Below are positions 37,542-46,460 of a DNA stretch of 64,000 nt, piece after piece. Position 1 is the stretch's first letter; each line of letters begins with the position of its first letter. Source of the DNA: an uncultured Alphaproteobacteria bacterium (GTDB taxonomy: Bacteria; Pseudomonadota; Alphaproteobacteria; MPNO01; UBA2964). A model generated the notes under the pieces. That model was not told the DNA's origin, did no database searches, and saw only the letters and a list, made by a program, of their open reading frames with translations. The stretch is taken from the NCBI GenBank assembly GCA_951812775.1, contig OX638326.1, positions 446,335 through 510,334 of the forward strand. Reading direction: 5' to 3'. A program made the position numbers and the translations under genes.

Positions 37542-38219
37542 TCAGCCGGATTTAAGAAAACGCTTGTTTCGCCGCAAATAGGTAACGACGGTCGGATCAA
37601 ACCAGGAATTGGCCGCCAGTTTGTTGCGCCATTCGGTATCGGATGCCGCTGCCCGCTCCGGTGCTTCGAGTGCCTCCGGTTCGCTCAAATAATGAATGAT
37701 CAAATGCGTATGAGGCTCTGGATCCTGCTCCACGATGTCAAAACGGCGGGAAAATAACCATCCGGAGTTTTTCTGCAACATTGGCGCATGTTCGCTGTCA
37801 AACCAGTCTTCGAATTCAGCACGTGCTTCCATCGGTACCGTAAACAACGCACAAAATATAACAGCAGCGTCGAGCGGTGCTTCAACGTTGCCATTTGGCC
37901 CCAGCGTAAACTGTTCGGTAGCGATATAGCGCGTAAAGCCAGACACCAATTTCAGCATTTCATATGTCGGGTTATCCGGAGTCAGCTTGCGCTTTTTATA
38001 TTCTTCATGCTCCAGCGCTTCCGGGCCGGTTAGCTCATACACTGCCAGAAAATGCGGCCCCGCGGGTGACTGATAGCGCATGGCACTGATAAAGCCAGGG
38101 ACGCCCTGAACATGGCTAGGCGAATGATGCCCGTCATACCAGTCGTTAAATTCATCTTCACGACCCGCAGGCGGCGTCATCTCGGAGAACAGAACCGCGT
38201 TCCCTTTCGTATCATCCAT
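37542..38219 (-). CDS. Tandem dimeric alpha-beta-barrel domain protein (copy 2)
   Basis: This 225-residue paralogue of the protein at 34703 has a first half with DEFNDWYDGHHSP near residue 21 and a second with AEFEDWFDSEHAPML near residue 133, each predicted to be a ferredoxin-like fold. Both copies share the LAVYEL strand, HYLSEPEAL and the ASDTEWRNKLA helix. The repeated WYDxxH motif could form a binding site. It lies between a class III aminotransferase gene and the PcaC-like gene on the same strand. The function is unknown. Confidence 0.8.
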   Translation of the reverse strand: MDDTKGNAVLFSEMTPPAGREDEFNDWYDGHHSPSHVQGVPGFISAMRYQSPAGPHFLAVYELTGPEALEHEEYKKRKLTPDNPTYEMLKLVSGFTRYIATEQFTLGPNGNVEAPLDAAVIFCALFTVPMEARAEFEDWFDSEHAPMLQKNSGWLFSRRFDIVEQDPEPHTHLIIHYLSEPEALEAPERAAASDTEWRNKLAANSWFDPTVVTYLRRNKRFLKSG

Positions 38220-38232
38220 TGTCTCTGCCTTT

Positions 38233-38270
38233 ATTTCTGATTTACTTCATCATTTCTGATTTACTTCATC
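38233..38270. repeat. Perfect 19-bp tandem duplication spanning a stop codon
   Basis: The 19-base unit beginning ATTTCTGATTTACTT occurs at 38233-38251 and again at 38252-38270 without mismatch. The second copy contains the TAA stop (38261-38263) of the aminotransferase gene on the minus strand, so the stop is duplicated downstream. Confidence 0.95.
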
Positions 38271-39586
38271 GCGCTGCAGGCAGCATCAAGCGCCTTCACG
38301 GTATCCTCGAAATCCTGATCAGTATGTACGGAAGACACAAAACGCCTCACCGACGGCAAAACATAGAGACCATTCCGCATCTGATTCAGATCAAGCTCAC
38401 GGGTTGAGGCCATATCCGCCTGAATAAAATCACCGAAGTTTTCTGGCTCTTTATCCATGAAAACGATTTGCCAAAGCGACCCTCGACCAATTGCCCGCGC
38501 GGGCAATTTATGCGCATCGAGAACTTCCTGGCATTTGCCCTGAATTTCCGCAGCACGGCTATGAAGGAGATCATAAAATCCTGGCGTCCTGAGCTCTTCT
38601 AGTGTTGCCAAGCCGGCTGCACACCCAATCGGATTTCCATGGAGTGTCCCATTGATATAGGCGTAATTTGCCTTACCCCGATTTACCGGGTTGCACTGTT
38701 CCATGATCTCCGCCGGGCCACCGACACACCCAACAGGTCCGCCACCGCCAACAATCTTGCCATAGCTGGCGAGATCAGGCGTTACACCAAAATATTCCTG
38801 CGCGCCGCCATAGCCGAGGCGAAACCCTGTCACGACCTCATCAAATATCAACAGAACACCGTTCTTATCGCAGATATCGCGAAGCCCTTCGAGATATCCA
38901 TCCTTCGGAAATATGATCCGCTGTGCCGGTTCAACGATCACCGCAGCCAGATCGTCTTTATGCGCTTTCACAATCTCCCGCACCGCATCGAGATCATTGT
39001 AAGGGCTGATCAAAACATTTTCAGACATATTGGCGGGCATGCCAGCAGTATCGGGCTGACCTGCCGGAAAATTCGAAGCAGCCGATGGCGAAACGGAGAA
39101 GTTTGAATAATCGTGATTGCCGTGATAGCCCCCTTCACATTTGAGAATTTTACTGCGCCCGGTATAGGCCCTGGCAATCCTTATGGCATAAAACGTCGCT
39201 TCAGAGCCTGTGGTCGTATAGGCAATTTTGTCCGCACAGGGGATTGCCGTAACCAGCTGTTCTGCCAGCTGAATTGCGCGTTCATTCAATGTGCCAAAAA
39301 AATGCAGCCCATCCAGTGCGGCATCTCTTACGGCCTCCACCACACTTGGAAAGGCATGGCCAAGGATCAGGGTTCCCGCACCACCGACATAATCGATGTG
39401 CCATTTTCCCCGAACATCCTGAAGTCTGCCCGCTTCGCCTTTATGGATGACAAATCGCACGTCTTCGGGCAGCAAATAGCCGCCAAGCCCGCCACCAGGA
39501 AGGATAGAACCGGCGATCGCGTAATATTCTTCCTAGGAAATAGTGCCTGGCGCCGTCTGATCAATTGCCGTTTCGGTAGGACTCAT
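38261..39586 (-). CDS. Class III aminotransferase (glutamate-1-semialdehyde aminomutase-like), with in-frame TAG near N terminus
   Basis: This is a PLP enzyme of fold type I. TTTGSEATFYAIRIARAYTGR and YHGNHDYS are PLP-phosphate blocks, LIFDEVVTGFRLGYGG holds the Asp, and SYGKIVGGGGPVG holds the Schiff-base Lys. An ATG at 39586 with AAGGAA upstream opens the frame, but a TAG at 39533-39535 interrupts it after 17 codons. The reading continues in frame (EEYYAIAGSILPGGG, family-like) into ATG 39475. Unless the TAG is read through or is an error, only a product from 39475 of about 404 residues is possible. CAG or TGG would restore the frame by one transition. Confidence 0.82.
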
Positions 39587-39743
39587 CTCGATTTCCTTTC
39601 AATTACCCAAATCGGGTAGGAGAAAATCTAAAGCTCTGATTGGCTGTGTACAAGCGGTGATGCTCTGATGGGTTTTCCCAACCGGAAATTAATCAGCTAC
39701 TATCCGAGACGACACAAAAGATTCTCCAGAGGAAATAGTTCAC

Positions 39744-41180
39744 ATGAGCGGTCATGCCATCGGAACAACAGGCGCCGACATCCGCGCCAAGTTAAATCAC
39801 CCGGTTGTTGATTCAGACGGTCATATCATCGAATGCACTTTTGCCATCCTTGATTTTGTAAAACAGGTTGGCGGCGCAGAGATCGTCAATCGATATGAAA
39901 AATACCTGACCGCCACGACAAGCGCCCCCGTCCGACGCGCGGTGTGGGTTGGCAACTCCGGCCCAGCCAGTATTGATCGAGCGATTGCGATGTTGCCGAA
40001 ACTCTATATGGAACGGCTAGACGAAGCCGGCATTGATTTTGGTATTTGCTACGGAACACAGGCGCTCGGCGTGTGGCGCATTGATGACGATGAACTGCGA
40101 CCAGTCGTCTATCGCGCCATGAACACCATGTATGCAGATATGTTCAAGGGTCTGGAACATCGCCTGACACCTGCCGCCCTCATCCCGATCCATAAACCTG
40201 AGGAAACCATCGCGGAACTTGAGTTTGTTGTTAATGAACTTGGCCTCAAAGCTATTGTGATGAACACCCAGATTCAGGTACCACATCCGGAGGTCGTCAA
40301 AAATGCGCCGGAGCTTGCCCAATATTCCCTGGCGCCGACCTCACCCGCCATAGACCAAGGAGATAAGTACGACGCGGTATGGGCCAAATGTGTCGAGCTT
40401 GGCGTTGCTCCCACATGTCATAACTCGTCACGTGGGCGAGGCACTCTGCACGGCTCGCCGAACAACTATGTGTACAATTCCCTCGGCAGTTTCGGTAAAG
40501 GTAGCGAATATTTCTGCCGTTCCATTCTCATGGGTGGGGTTGCAAGCCGTTTCCCAACATTGAAGTTTGCCTTTCTCGAAGGCGGAGCAGCCTAGGCTGC
40601 TAATTTGTACAACAGCCTTTTCGAATATTGGGAAAAACGAAATATCCGTGCGCTCGCCCAAAATCTTGACCCTGCGCAACTTGATGTCGATCTGCTGGTC
40701 GAAAAATTTGAGAAATACGGCAATGAATATCTGACACCGGAACGCATCCGCGAAGATCCGAACCATCCCGCTTCCACGCACTTGCCGGTACCGCCAGAAG
40801 AGGTCGATGACTTCACGCCAGCGGGTATCACCAAACCCGGTCAGATCCGCGACATCTTTGCCAATAATTTCTATTTCGGTTGCGAAGCAGATGACAGCCT
40901 CAACGGTCTGGCATTTGATACCAAATACAATCACTACGGCATTAAATTGAAAGCTATCCTTGGCTCAGATATCGGCCACTGGGATGTCCCCGACATGACC
41001 AACGTCATGGTGGAGGCCTATGAGATGGTCGATGACGGCTTCATGACTGACGATGATTTCAGGGATTTTTCATTTGGCAATATCGTCGACATGCATGCCG
41101 GCATGAATCCAGACTTCTTCAAGGGTACAGTCGTCGAAAAAGAGGCGACGGCCTATATGGCGGAAAAGGCGGGGAAATAG
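39744..41180 (+). pseudogene. Metal-dependent amidohydrolase (amidohydrolase 2 family), split by in-frame TAG
   Basis: The frame opens at ATG 39744 (GAGGAA upstream) and encodes an ACMSD-type TIM-barrel hydrolase/decarboxylase: VDSDGHIIE with the metal ligand, MLPKLYMERLDEAGIDFG, and FLEGGAA. A TAG at 40593-40595 interrupts it, and the same frame continues AANLYNSLFEYWEKRN to the natural end at 41180 (TAG), 478 codons in all. In the related protein at 55673 the aligned stretch reads FLETGCTWVDF, with Trp at the TAG position, so TGG is the likely ancestor. If the stop is real, two fragments (39744-40595 and about 40605-41180) remain and neither should be active. Confidence 0.85.
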
Positions 41181-41184
41181 CTGT

Positions 41185-42267
41185 TTAGGTAACAATGCGT
41201 AATCTTGGTTTGGAAGGAGTATCTGGTTCGAACTTTCCGTAATAATCGAAAAAGTCTTTCTCTTCGATGTTCGAGAGCTTAATTAATTCGGAAACTTCAA
41301 ACCCAAGGTCGTCAATATGCGCCCGCAAAATACTCGGAAGAACTGTCGGAGAATCAAATTCAAAGTCCAAACTAGAGGGTTCCCGCAACCTCCACCCTGA
41401 AGCACTAATTTTTTGCCATAAATATCGTGATTGATTCGTCGTTACAGCACCGACCGAACTAGCGGACATTAAGATTGATTGCATAGAGACACGCCATTCC
41501 ATTTTAAGGCTGGCCAATAACTCTAAAGTAACTTTACGACCTCTAAACAACTGTTTCATTTCATTGGGCGGCAAAAGGAATGCGGAAGCGAATTGATTGG
41601 CTTCATTCTCCATTTCGGCAGTCGGAAAACGGTGCATAACGAGATGCCCCAACTCATGCGCAAGGGTAAATCTTAGACGATCAGCGGGATGAGATTTGTT
41701 CACAAGCACTAACGGCGGTCGCCCGGGCGCAGAAAACGTGACACCGCTAACCGCTGCACCATGAAAATCAGATAGACCTATAATTACACCTGCGCGTTCC
41801 ATCAATTGCGTCAGATTCTTTATCGGACCTTCTGTGACTCTCCAATGGGTTCGTACAATACCTGCAATTTGCTCGACCGAACCATATTGTTCAACGTCGA
41901 GAATCGGTAAATCATTTGGAGGAGTAAAGTCTACATTTTCCAAAAATTTCCGAAGGTGCATCAGCCGAATATTGAGTTCAGCGGTAATCATATCAACATC
42001 ACGGGCGGAGACTTCTGACTTCTTTCCCCTGAGCATTGTGTGAACACTAACGGGAGGACCGTAAACCGTGTCACTAATTTCAAAGAATTCAATTGGGACA
42101 GAAAAAACTCTGGCCGCACGTTTAATGAACTCTGATTCAGGCTCAATCAAACCATTTTCTAGGCGTGAAAAAACAGCCTGAGCTACCAACAACTCCTCAG
42201 CAGCCTTTTTTTGAGTGAATCCCCTCAGGTTCCGCGCAAGGCGTAGCAAATCTCCAAATGTAGCCAT
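41185..42267 (-). CDS. XRE-family regulator fused to ImmA/IrrE metallopeptidase
   Basis: This 360-residue two-domain protein has an N-terminal helix-turn-helix (residues about 5-60; GFTQKKAAEELLVAQAVFSRLENG). A zinc peptidase of the ImmA/IrrE type follows, with HELGH at 204-208 and the downstream ENEANQFASAFLLP. Proteins of this build cleave or sense partner repressors in phage, ICE and stress circuits. It forms a pair with the gene two bases upstream. Base composition is visibly more A+T-rich than the flanking catabolic genes, suggesting acquisition as a unit. Confidence 0.88.
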   Translation of the reverse strand: MATFGDLLRLARNLRGFTQKKAAEELLVAQAVFSRLENGLIEPESEFIKRAARVFSVPIEFFEISDTVYGPPVSVHTMLRGKKSEVSARDVDMITAELNIRLMHLRKFLENVDFTPPNDLPILDVEQYGSVEQIAGIVRTHWRVTEGPIKNLTQLMERAGVIIGLSDFHGAAVSGVTFSAPGRPPLVLVNKSHPADRLRFTLAHELGHLVMHRFPTAEMENEANQFASAFLLPPNEMKQLFRGRKVTLELLASLKMEWRVSMQSILMSASSVGAVTTNQSRYLWQKISASGWRLREPSSLDFEFDSPTVLPSILRAHIDDLGFEVSELIKLSNIEEKDFFDYYGKFEPDTPSKPRLRIVT

Positions 42268-42269
42268 GA

Positions 42270-42881
42270 TTAATCGTTCTGCGCGTCGGTATCTTTGTTT
42301 TTTACCGCCACCACTGGGACAATATTTGCATCGTCTGGATCTGTCTGCGCAGGGAACTGAGTGACATTTTGATCGACTTCCTCACCATATATTTCATAGG
42401 ACCAAAGGATGGTGTCCCCATCCCTCGCTAATACCGTTAGGCTTTCGATTATTGTGCCAAGTTCATTCGGGGACCAAGTAATCTCCGCTTTGGCGGCTTC
42501 TGGAGGAAGGCCCGGCAAGCTCTCTTGCGGATCAGCAAAATCTAGGGCTGCTTGCGTGGGAATATTTTGGCCGATTCCATTCTCATTTGCTTTCTTAAAT
42601 CGTACAATAACAACCTGACCAAAACAAAATTTCACCGTTTGAGGCTTATAGAAAATCATCACACCAGAATCCGAAGAAAATTCAGCTATGGCCTCCCGCG
42701 CAATCGCATCAAACACTAGATTGGCGAACGTTCTGGAATAAAGAAGTGGAGCGAGACCGAGTTTTGCACGGCACTCCTTAGTCAAAACGCACTCCGCAAA
42801 TGCACGATCAACGACGCTTTTAATACGATTATGATACGGCTCAAGGGCTGTTTTTACATCTTGCTCGGAATATTGGTCCAT
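42270..42881 (-). CDS. Unknown protein paired with the XRE-ImmA/IrrE gene
   Basis: This protein has about 203 residues from ATG 42881. The N-terminal half is helical and resembles a DNA- or protein-binding region (KTALEPYHNRIKSVVDRAFAE). The C-terminal third is acidic and low-complexity (TDPDDANIVP). I recognise no family. Its stop lies two bases before the ATG of the XRE-ImmA gene, so the pair is surely co-expressed. It could be the substrate or partner of the peptidase. An upstream ATG at 42944 would add 21 hydrophobic residues and is less likely. Confidence 0.7.
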   Translation of the reverse strand: MDQYSEQDVKTALEPYHNRIKSVVDRAFAECVLTKECRAKLGLAPLLYSRTFANLVFDAIAREAIAEFSSDSGVMIFYKPQTVKFCFGQVVIVRFKKANENGIGQNIPTQAALDFADPQESLPGLPPEAAKAEITWSPNELGTIIESLTVLARDGDTILWSYEIYGEEVDQNVTQFPAQTDPDDANIVPVVAVKNKDTDAQND

Positions 42882-43018
42882 TACACATACTCTAATTTTT
42901 GATCTTGCCAGGATTATAAGGGCTATTTTCTGTAAAATCAACAAAAAATATTCAGTTTCTATTCATTTCGAAAGTCTACTGGGCTTATACGTCGCTGAAA
43001 TCCGCTCCTTTTCGCAAA

Positions 43019-44101
43019 TCAGAAATTGATTACCGGCTTCACGACTTCAAAGTTGGCCATAGCGCTCATCGCCTCGTTGACCTCTTCGAGCTTGTAGCTG
43101 CGGCTGATCATATCATCGAACGGGAACCGATCCCGACGCGACGCCAGGAATTCCACAGCCTGTAACCAGTGACGCGGCTCGCCTGAACGAACTGTTAGGT
43201 AAGTCATTTCCTGGGGCATCGCTTCAACGGCAATTGTGCCCTTGCCGCCCGCTCCGATATCAAGATAGCGCCCACCATCGCGCAACATTGTCAGCCCTTC
43301 CGGCACGGCAGCGTTGGTTGCAACCTGAATGACAATATCCGCGCCCCTTCCATCAGTGTGATTCTTAACCCATTCCTTGCGGTCCTGTGCATCGGTGATG
43401 TCTTCAATATTCAAAACATCGTCGGCACCCATCTTCTTGGAAACCTCCAGGCGATGCGCCGGCGCACCGAGGACCAGAACTTTTTTCGCGCCATGATCCT
43501 TGGCAACCGCTGTCGCAAAGTTACCAAGCGGACCACTTCCTTGAATGACGACCGTTTCATGATCCTTGATCGCCCCTAACATGTCGTAGCCATGCATTAC
43601 CGTACGGTATGCGCAGGCTGCAGCGGCGGCTGAAGCGGAAGACACTTCATCCGGGACTTTAATGATTAGACATTCAGGCGGCACATACATGTATTCCGAA
43701 ACGCTGCCGAGGAGATAAGGGAACTCGTCACACCTGTTATGTCCCCAGGAAGCGCGTCCCCGGCAAATACAGGGCTGAACGGCAACGCTGCAGTAATAAC
43801 AGGATCCGCAGGCGACATAAGACCAGATAATCCGATCGCCCCGCTTGAGTTTATTGCCCAGAATATCCGTGCGCTCGCCGTTAAAATCCTCGATCACACC
43901 ACAGGGTTCATGGCCCGTAATTATCGGTAGTCTGTCACTAGCACCAAGCGGACCATGCCAGCGATGAACATCCGTACCGCACAAAGTTGACGCCGTGATT
44001 TTGACCAGCAAAGAACCTGGCACCAGATCAGGGATCGGCACCTTCTGGATTTCCAACGGTTTGTTATGTTCGGTTATGACGGCGGCTTTGCATTCATGCA
44101 T
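43019..44101 (-). CDS. Zinc-type alcohol dehydrogenase (MDR family)
   Basis: This 360-residue dehydrogenase has catalytic zinc ligands in TLCGTDVHRWHG and GHEPCGVIED, structural zinc cysteines in CGSCYYCSVAVQPCICRG, and the nucleotide-binding GSGPLGNFATAVAKDHG. It is distinct from the enzyme at 31592, with an insertion around the structural lobe. A GGGAA precedes the ATG. It lies downstream of the interrupted crotonase gene and may act with it. Confidence 0.88.
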   Translation of the reverse strand: MHECKAAVITEHNKPLEIQKVPIPDLVPGSLLVKITASTLCGTDVHRWHGPLGASDRLPIITGHEPCGVIEDFNGERTDILGNKLKRGDRIIWSYVACGSCYYCSVAVQPCICRGRASWGHNRCDEFPYLLGSVSEYMYVPPECLIIKVPDEVSSASAAAAACAYRTVMHGYDMLGAIKDHETVVIQGSGPLGNFATAVAKDHGAKKVLVLGAPAHRLEVSKKMGADDVLNIEDITDAQDRKEWVKNHTDGRGADIVIQVATNAAVPEGLTMLRDGGRYLDIGAGGKGTIAVEAMPQEMTYLTVRSGEPRHWLQAVEFLASRRDRFPFDDMISRSYKLEEVNEAMSAMANFEVVKPVINF

Positions 44102-44160
44102 GACAGTTTCCCTGTTTAATCGATACCCAATTAAACACCCGCAAGTGGTTCGTCTCTAGC

Positions 44161-45051
44161 CTATTTTTGATTTTTCTTGGCAGCCATTGCGGCGGCAGAC
44201 CGCGGTCCCATTGGCTCAGGCTGAAAAGGTCCATCGCGTTTCTGCAAATAAGCACGGACGCCCTCCTCCTGCATCGTCTTATACAAATCTTCCCGATGTT
44301 CGTTATGGGATGAATGGGCCAACGCCCCAAGCGCCCCTTCCAATAACAGGGAGGCATTCACACCAGAAGCCTGCAGCCCCTGCATGGCGATAGCCTTGTT
44401 GAGTCGTACCGCTGGCTCCGGCACCAACGCAATACGCGCCGCCAGCTCACGGCTTTTTTCCATCAACTCTTCATGGGGCACGACTTCATTCACCATGCCA
44501 ATTCGATAAGCCTCCTCAGCATCAAAGTGATCACCCGTCAGCCCCCAGCGATTAGCCGCCTTCCAGCCACACAAAGCTGTCATCAAATAGGACGTATTGG
44601 AGATATGCCGTACTTCCGGCTGCGCAAACACCGCCTTATCCGAGGCGATTGTTAGATCGGCAGCAAGTTGATACCAGAATCCACCGCCCATCGCCCAGCC
44701 ATTGACCGCCGCAATGATTGGCTTTCCAAGCTTCCACATGTGAACCTACTTGTCAGAAATCTTGCTATCATTGCGTTGCCAGCCTTCTATGAAGTCGGCG
44801 ATTGAACGACCCGTTGGATCACCTTTTTTCTTGCCGTCTTTCTTGGGACTTTGATCGTAGCCGGCACAAAACGCCGCCCCTTCACCTGTCAAAATTATGA
44901 CACGTGCCTCCGGGTCAGCATCTGCCTGATCAAAGGCGTCATGAATTTCGGCTTCAAGATTCTCCGACAGCGCATTCACCACATCAGGACGATTCATCGT
45001 AATGGTGACGATGCCGTCCTCTAACTCATACCTGATATCCTGGTATCCCAT
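44161..45051 (-). pseudogene. Enoyl-CoA hydratase/isomerase family protein, split by in-frame TAG
   Basis: The frame opens at ATG 45051 behind a strong GGGAGG. The first 101 codons give ITMNRPDVVNALSENLE and the oxyanion loop FCAGYDQSPKK. TAG at 44746-44748 follows SDK, and the same frame resumes with VHMWKLGKPIIAAVNGWAMGGG, the second oxyanion loop, to TAG at 44161, 296 codons in total. Both halves are needed for a crotonase fold, so the gene is inactive unless the TAG is suppressed or is an error. TGG or CAG would each restore it by one transition. Confidence 0.82.
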
Positions 45052-45155
45052 TTATGCCTCCCTGCAAGATGCGTGTGGTTTGTTTATTGATCGGATCTGG
45101 CGCAAACTATCGATAAGCCTAATCTCACAGCCATACAAAAACTAGGGAGACCACC

Positions 45156-45698
45156 ATGACACGTATCGCCATTTTGTCGCGCGAAGAGATGAACGAAGAA
45201 CAGGGTGCCGTTTATGATGATGCCAAAGCAGCAGGTCGCCCTCTTGGTGGCCCCTATTTTGCCTACATCCGTATTCCAGAACTCATGCGAACGACGCAGG
45301 AAGTCGGCACAAGCCTGGCCGGCATTCCTTTAACTAAGCGCGAACAGCAGATTGCCATTTTGACAATCGCCCGGTTTTGGAACGCCAAATATCCCTGGGC
45401 CGTACAGGTGCGTGCGTCACTAAAGGTTGGTCTTGAGCAGGAGATTATTGACGCCATCAATGCGCAGACAGCACCCCCAATAACTGATAATCGAGAAATG
45501 CTCGCGCATAGATGCGCTAAAGAGATGTTGGCGGATAAAGGAATCAGCGATGCAACCTATGCCGAAGCAGAAGCGGCTTTCTCTGAAGTTGAGCTGGTCG
45601 CACTGGTCGCCCGCATCGGCTCTTTCACGATGACCTGCTGTACGGCGAATGCTTTTGACGTAACACCGCCGGACGACGCTCCTTCACGACTTTTGTGA
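45156..45698 (+). CDS. Carboxymuconolactone decarboxylase family protein
   Basis: This 180-residue AhpD/CMD-like protein has the core GIPLTKREQQIAILTIARFWNAKYPWAVQVRASLKVGLEQEIIDAI, which matches the family helix pair. A C-terminal SFTMTCCTANAFD has adjacent cysteines not in the usual CxxC spacing. It is a close structural relative of the protein at 55059 rather than of the shorter PcaC-like one at 37108. GGGAGACC precedes the ATG. Confidence 0.85.
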   Translation: MTRIAILSREEMNEEQGAVYDDAKAAGRPLGGPYFAYIRIPELMRTTQEVGTSLAGIPLTKREQQIAILTIARFWNAKYPWAVQVRASLKVGLEQEIIDAINAQTAPPITDNREMLAHRCAKEMLADKGISDATYAEAEAAFSEVELVALVARIGSFTMTCCTANAFDVTPPDDAPSRLL

Positions 45699-45732
45699 GG
45701 ATAAGCCTCAATTTGCGAAACTTGATGCTGTC

Positions 45733-46458
45733 TTAGCTTTGCGAGAGTAAACTTCCCAACGCTGATGGCGCGGTTTCGTAGGCGTTGTTTACGCCAAGTA
45801 CCCGTCGGACACCCGCCCAAAGCGACGCCTGAACACTGGTCACCACGGGTTTGCCGAGATCTCTTTCGATCTGTTCAACCGCTTCTGTCATCGTGGTATT
45901 GGACCCGCTTAGGAAAAACCCACTGGAGTCGTCACGGTCGTTTGCCTTTGCAAGGTCAATCCAGGCCTGCGGCGGTATTGCAGCCGACTGTTCACGTCCA
46001 CCACGACCGACAGCATGAACCACGGGAATTCCGAGTGATTCGAGATAGGCCTGCTCACGCGCCATGGGCTCATCACCTAGCGGATGAATAAGAACAATGC
46101 GTTCCAGAGATAATGCCCGCAAAGCCTCAACCGCCGCCTGTGTCGCCGTAAAGGTTGGAATCCCGGTTGCCTTGCAGATCAAGGCGATCAACTCTGCCTC
46201 TCCTTCCGAACCCCGTTCCATCATAATCCCTGTGCCCTGCAAATAGATGACATCGACCTTCGCATCGCTGAGCAATCGGCCCGCCTCAATCGCATCATTG
46301 GCGATTTCATCCATCGTTCGACCGCCGCCCGATCCCATACGCATGCGTGTCGTAAAGACGCCGAGGTTCGCCGGTCCAAAGGTTTTGAAATAAGGTTCTA
46401 CGGTGCGGTTGCCCGCCGACAATATCAGGCCAAGCCCTCTCGTCGGCAGAATGGCCAT
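45733..46458 (-). CDS. Maleate isomerase/arylmalonate decarboxylase-fold protein lacking catalytic cysteines
   Basis: This is a 241-residue member of the same fold as the gene at 36356, recognisable by the C-terminal IERDLGKPVVTSVQASLWAGVRR. The two active cysteines are absent: where homologues read GCTSGS it reads QGTGIM, and where they read CCTDF it reads LSGSN. It is therefore unlikely to use the two-cysteine or single-cysteine mechanism. It follows hydantoinase A by two bases, so it should act with hydantoinase, perhaps in a binding or racemase-like step. Confidence 0.8.
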   Translation of the reverse strand: MAILPTRGLGLILSAGNRTVEPYFKTFGPANLGVFTTRMRMGSGGGRTMDEIANDAIEAGRLLSDAKVDVIYLQGTGIMMERGSEGEAELIALICKATGIPTFTATQAAVEALRALSLERIVLIHPLGDEPMAREQAYLESLGIPVVHAVGRGGREQSAAIPPQAWIDLAKANDRDDSSGFFLSGSNTTMTEAVEQIERDLGKPVVTSVQASLWAGVRRVLGVNNAYETAPSALGSLLSQS

Positions 46459-46460
46459 TG

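Noticed and set aside
35507..44748. Pyrrolysine encoded by the TAG codons
   Set aside because: None of the interrupted genes is a methylamine methyltransferase, the expected residues are Trp or Gln, and no pyl genes are in the window.
21373..45051. Genome-wide reassignment of TAG to an amino acid
   Set aside because: sufB, sufD, the suf regulator, the first Rieske alpha subunit and dienelactone hydrolase end in TAG at natural C termini, and inferred replaced residues differ (Trp, Gln).
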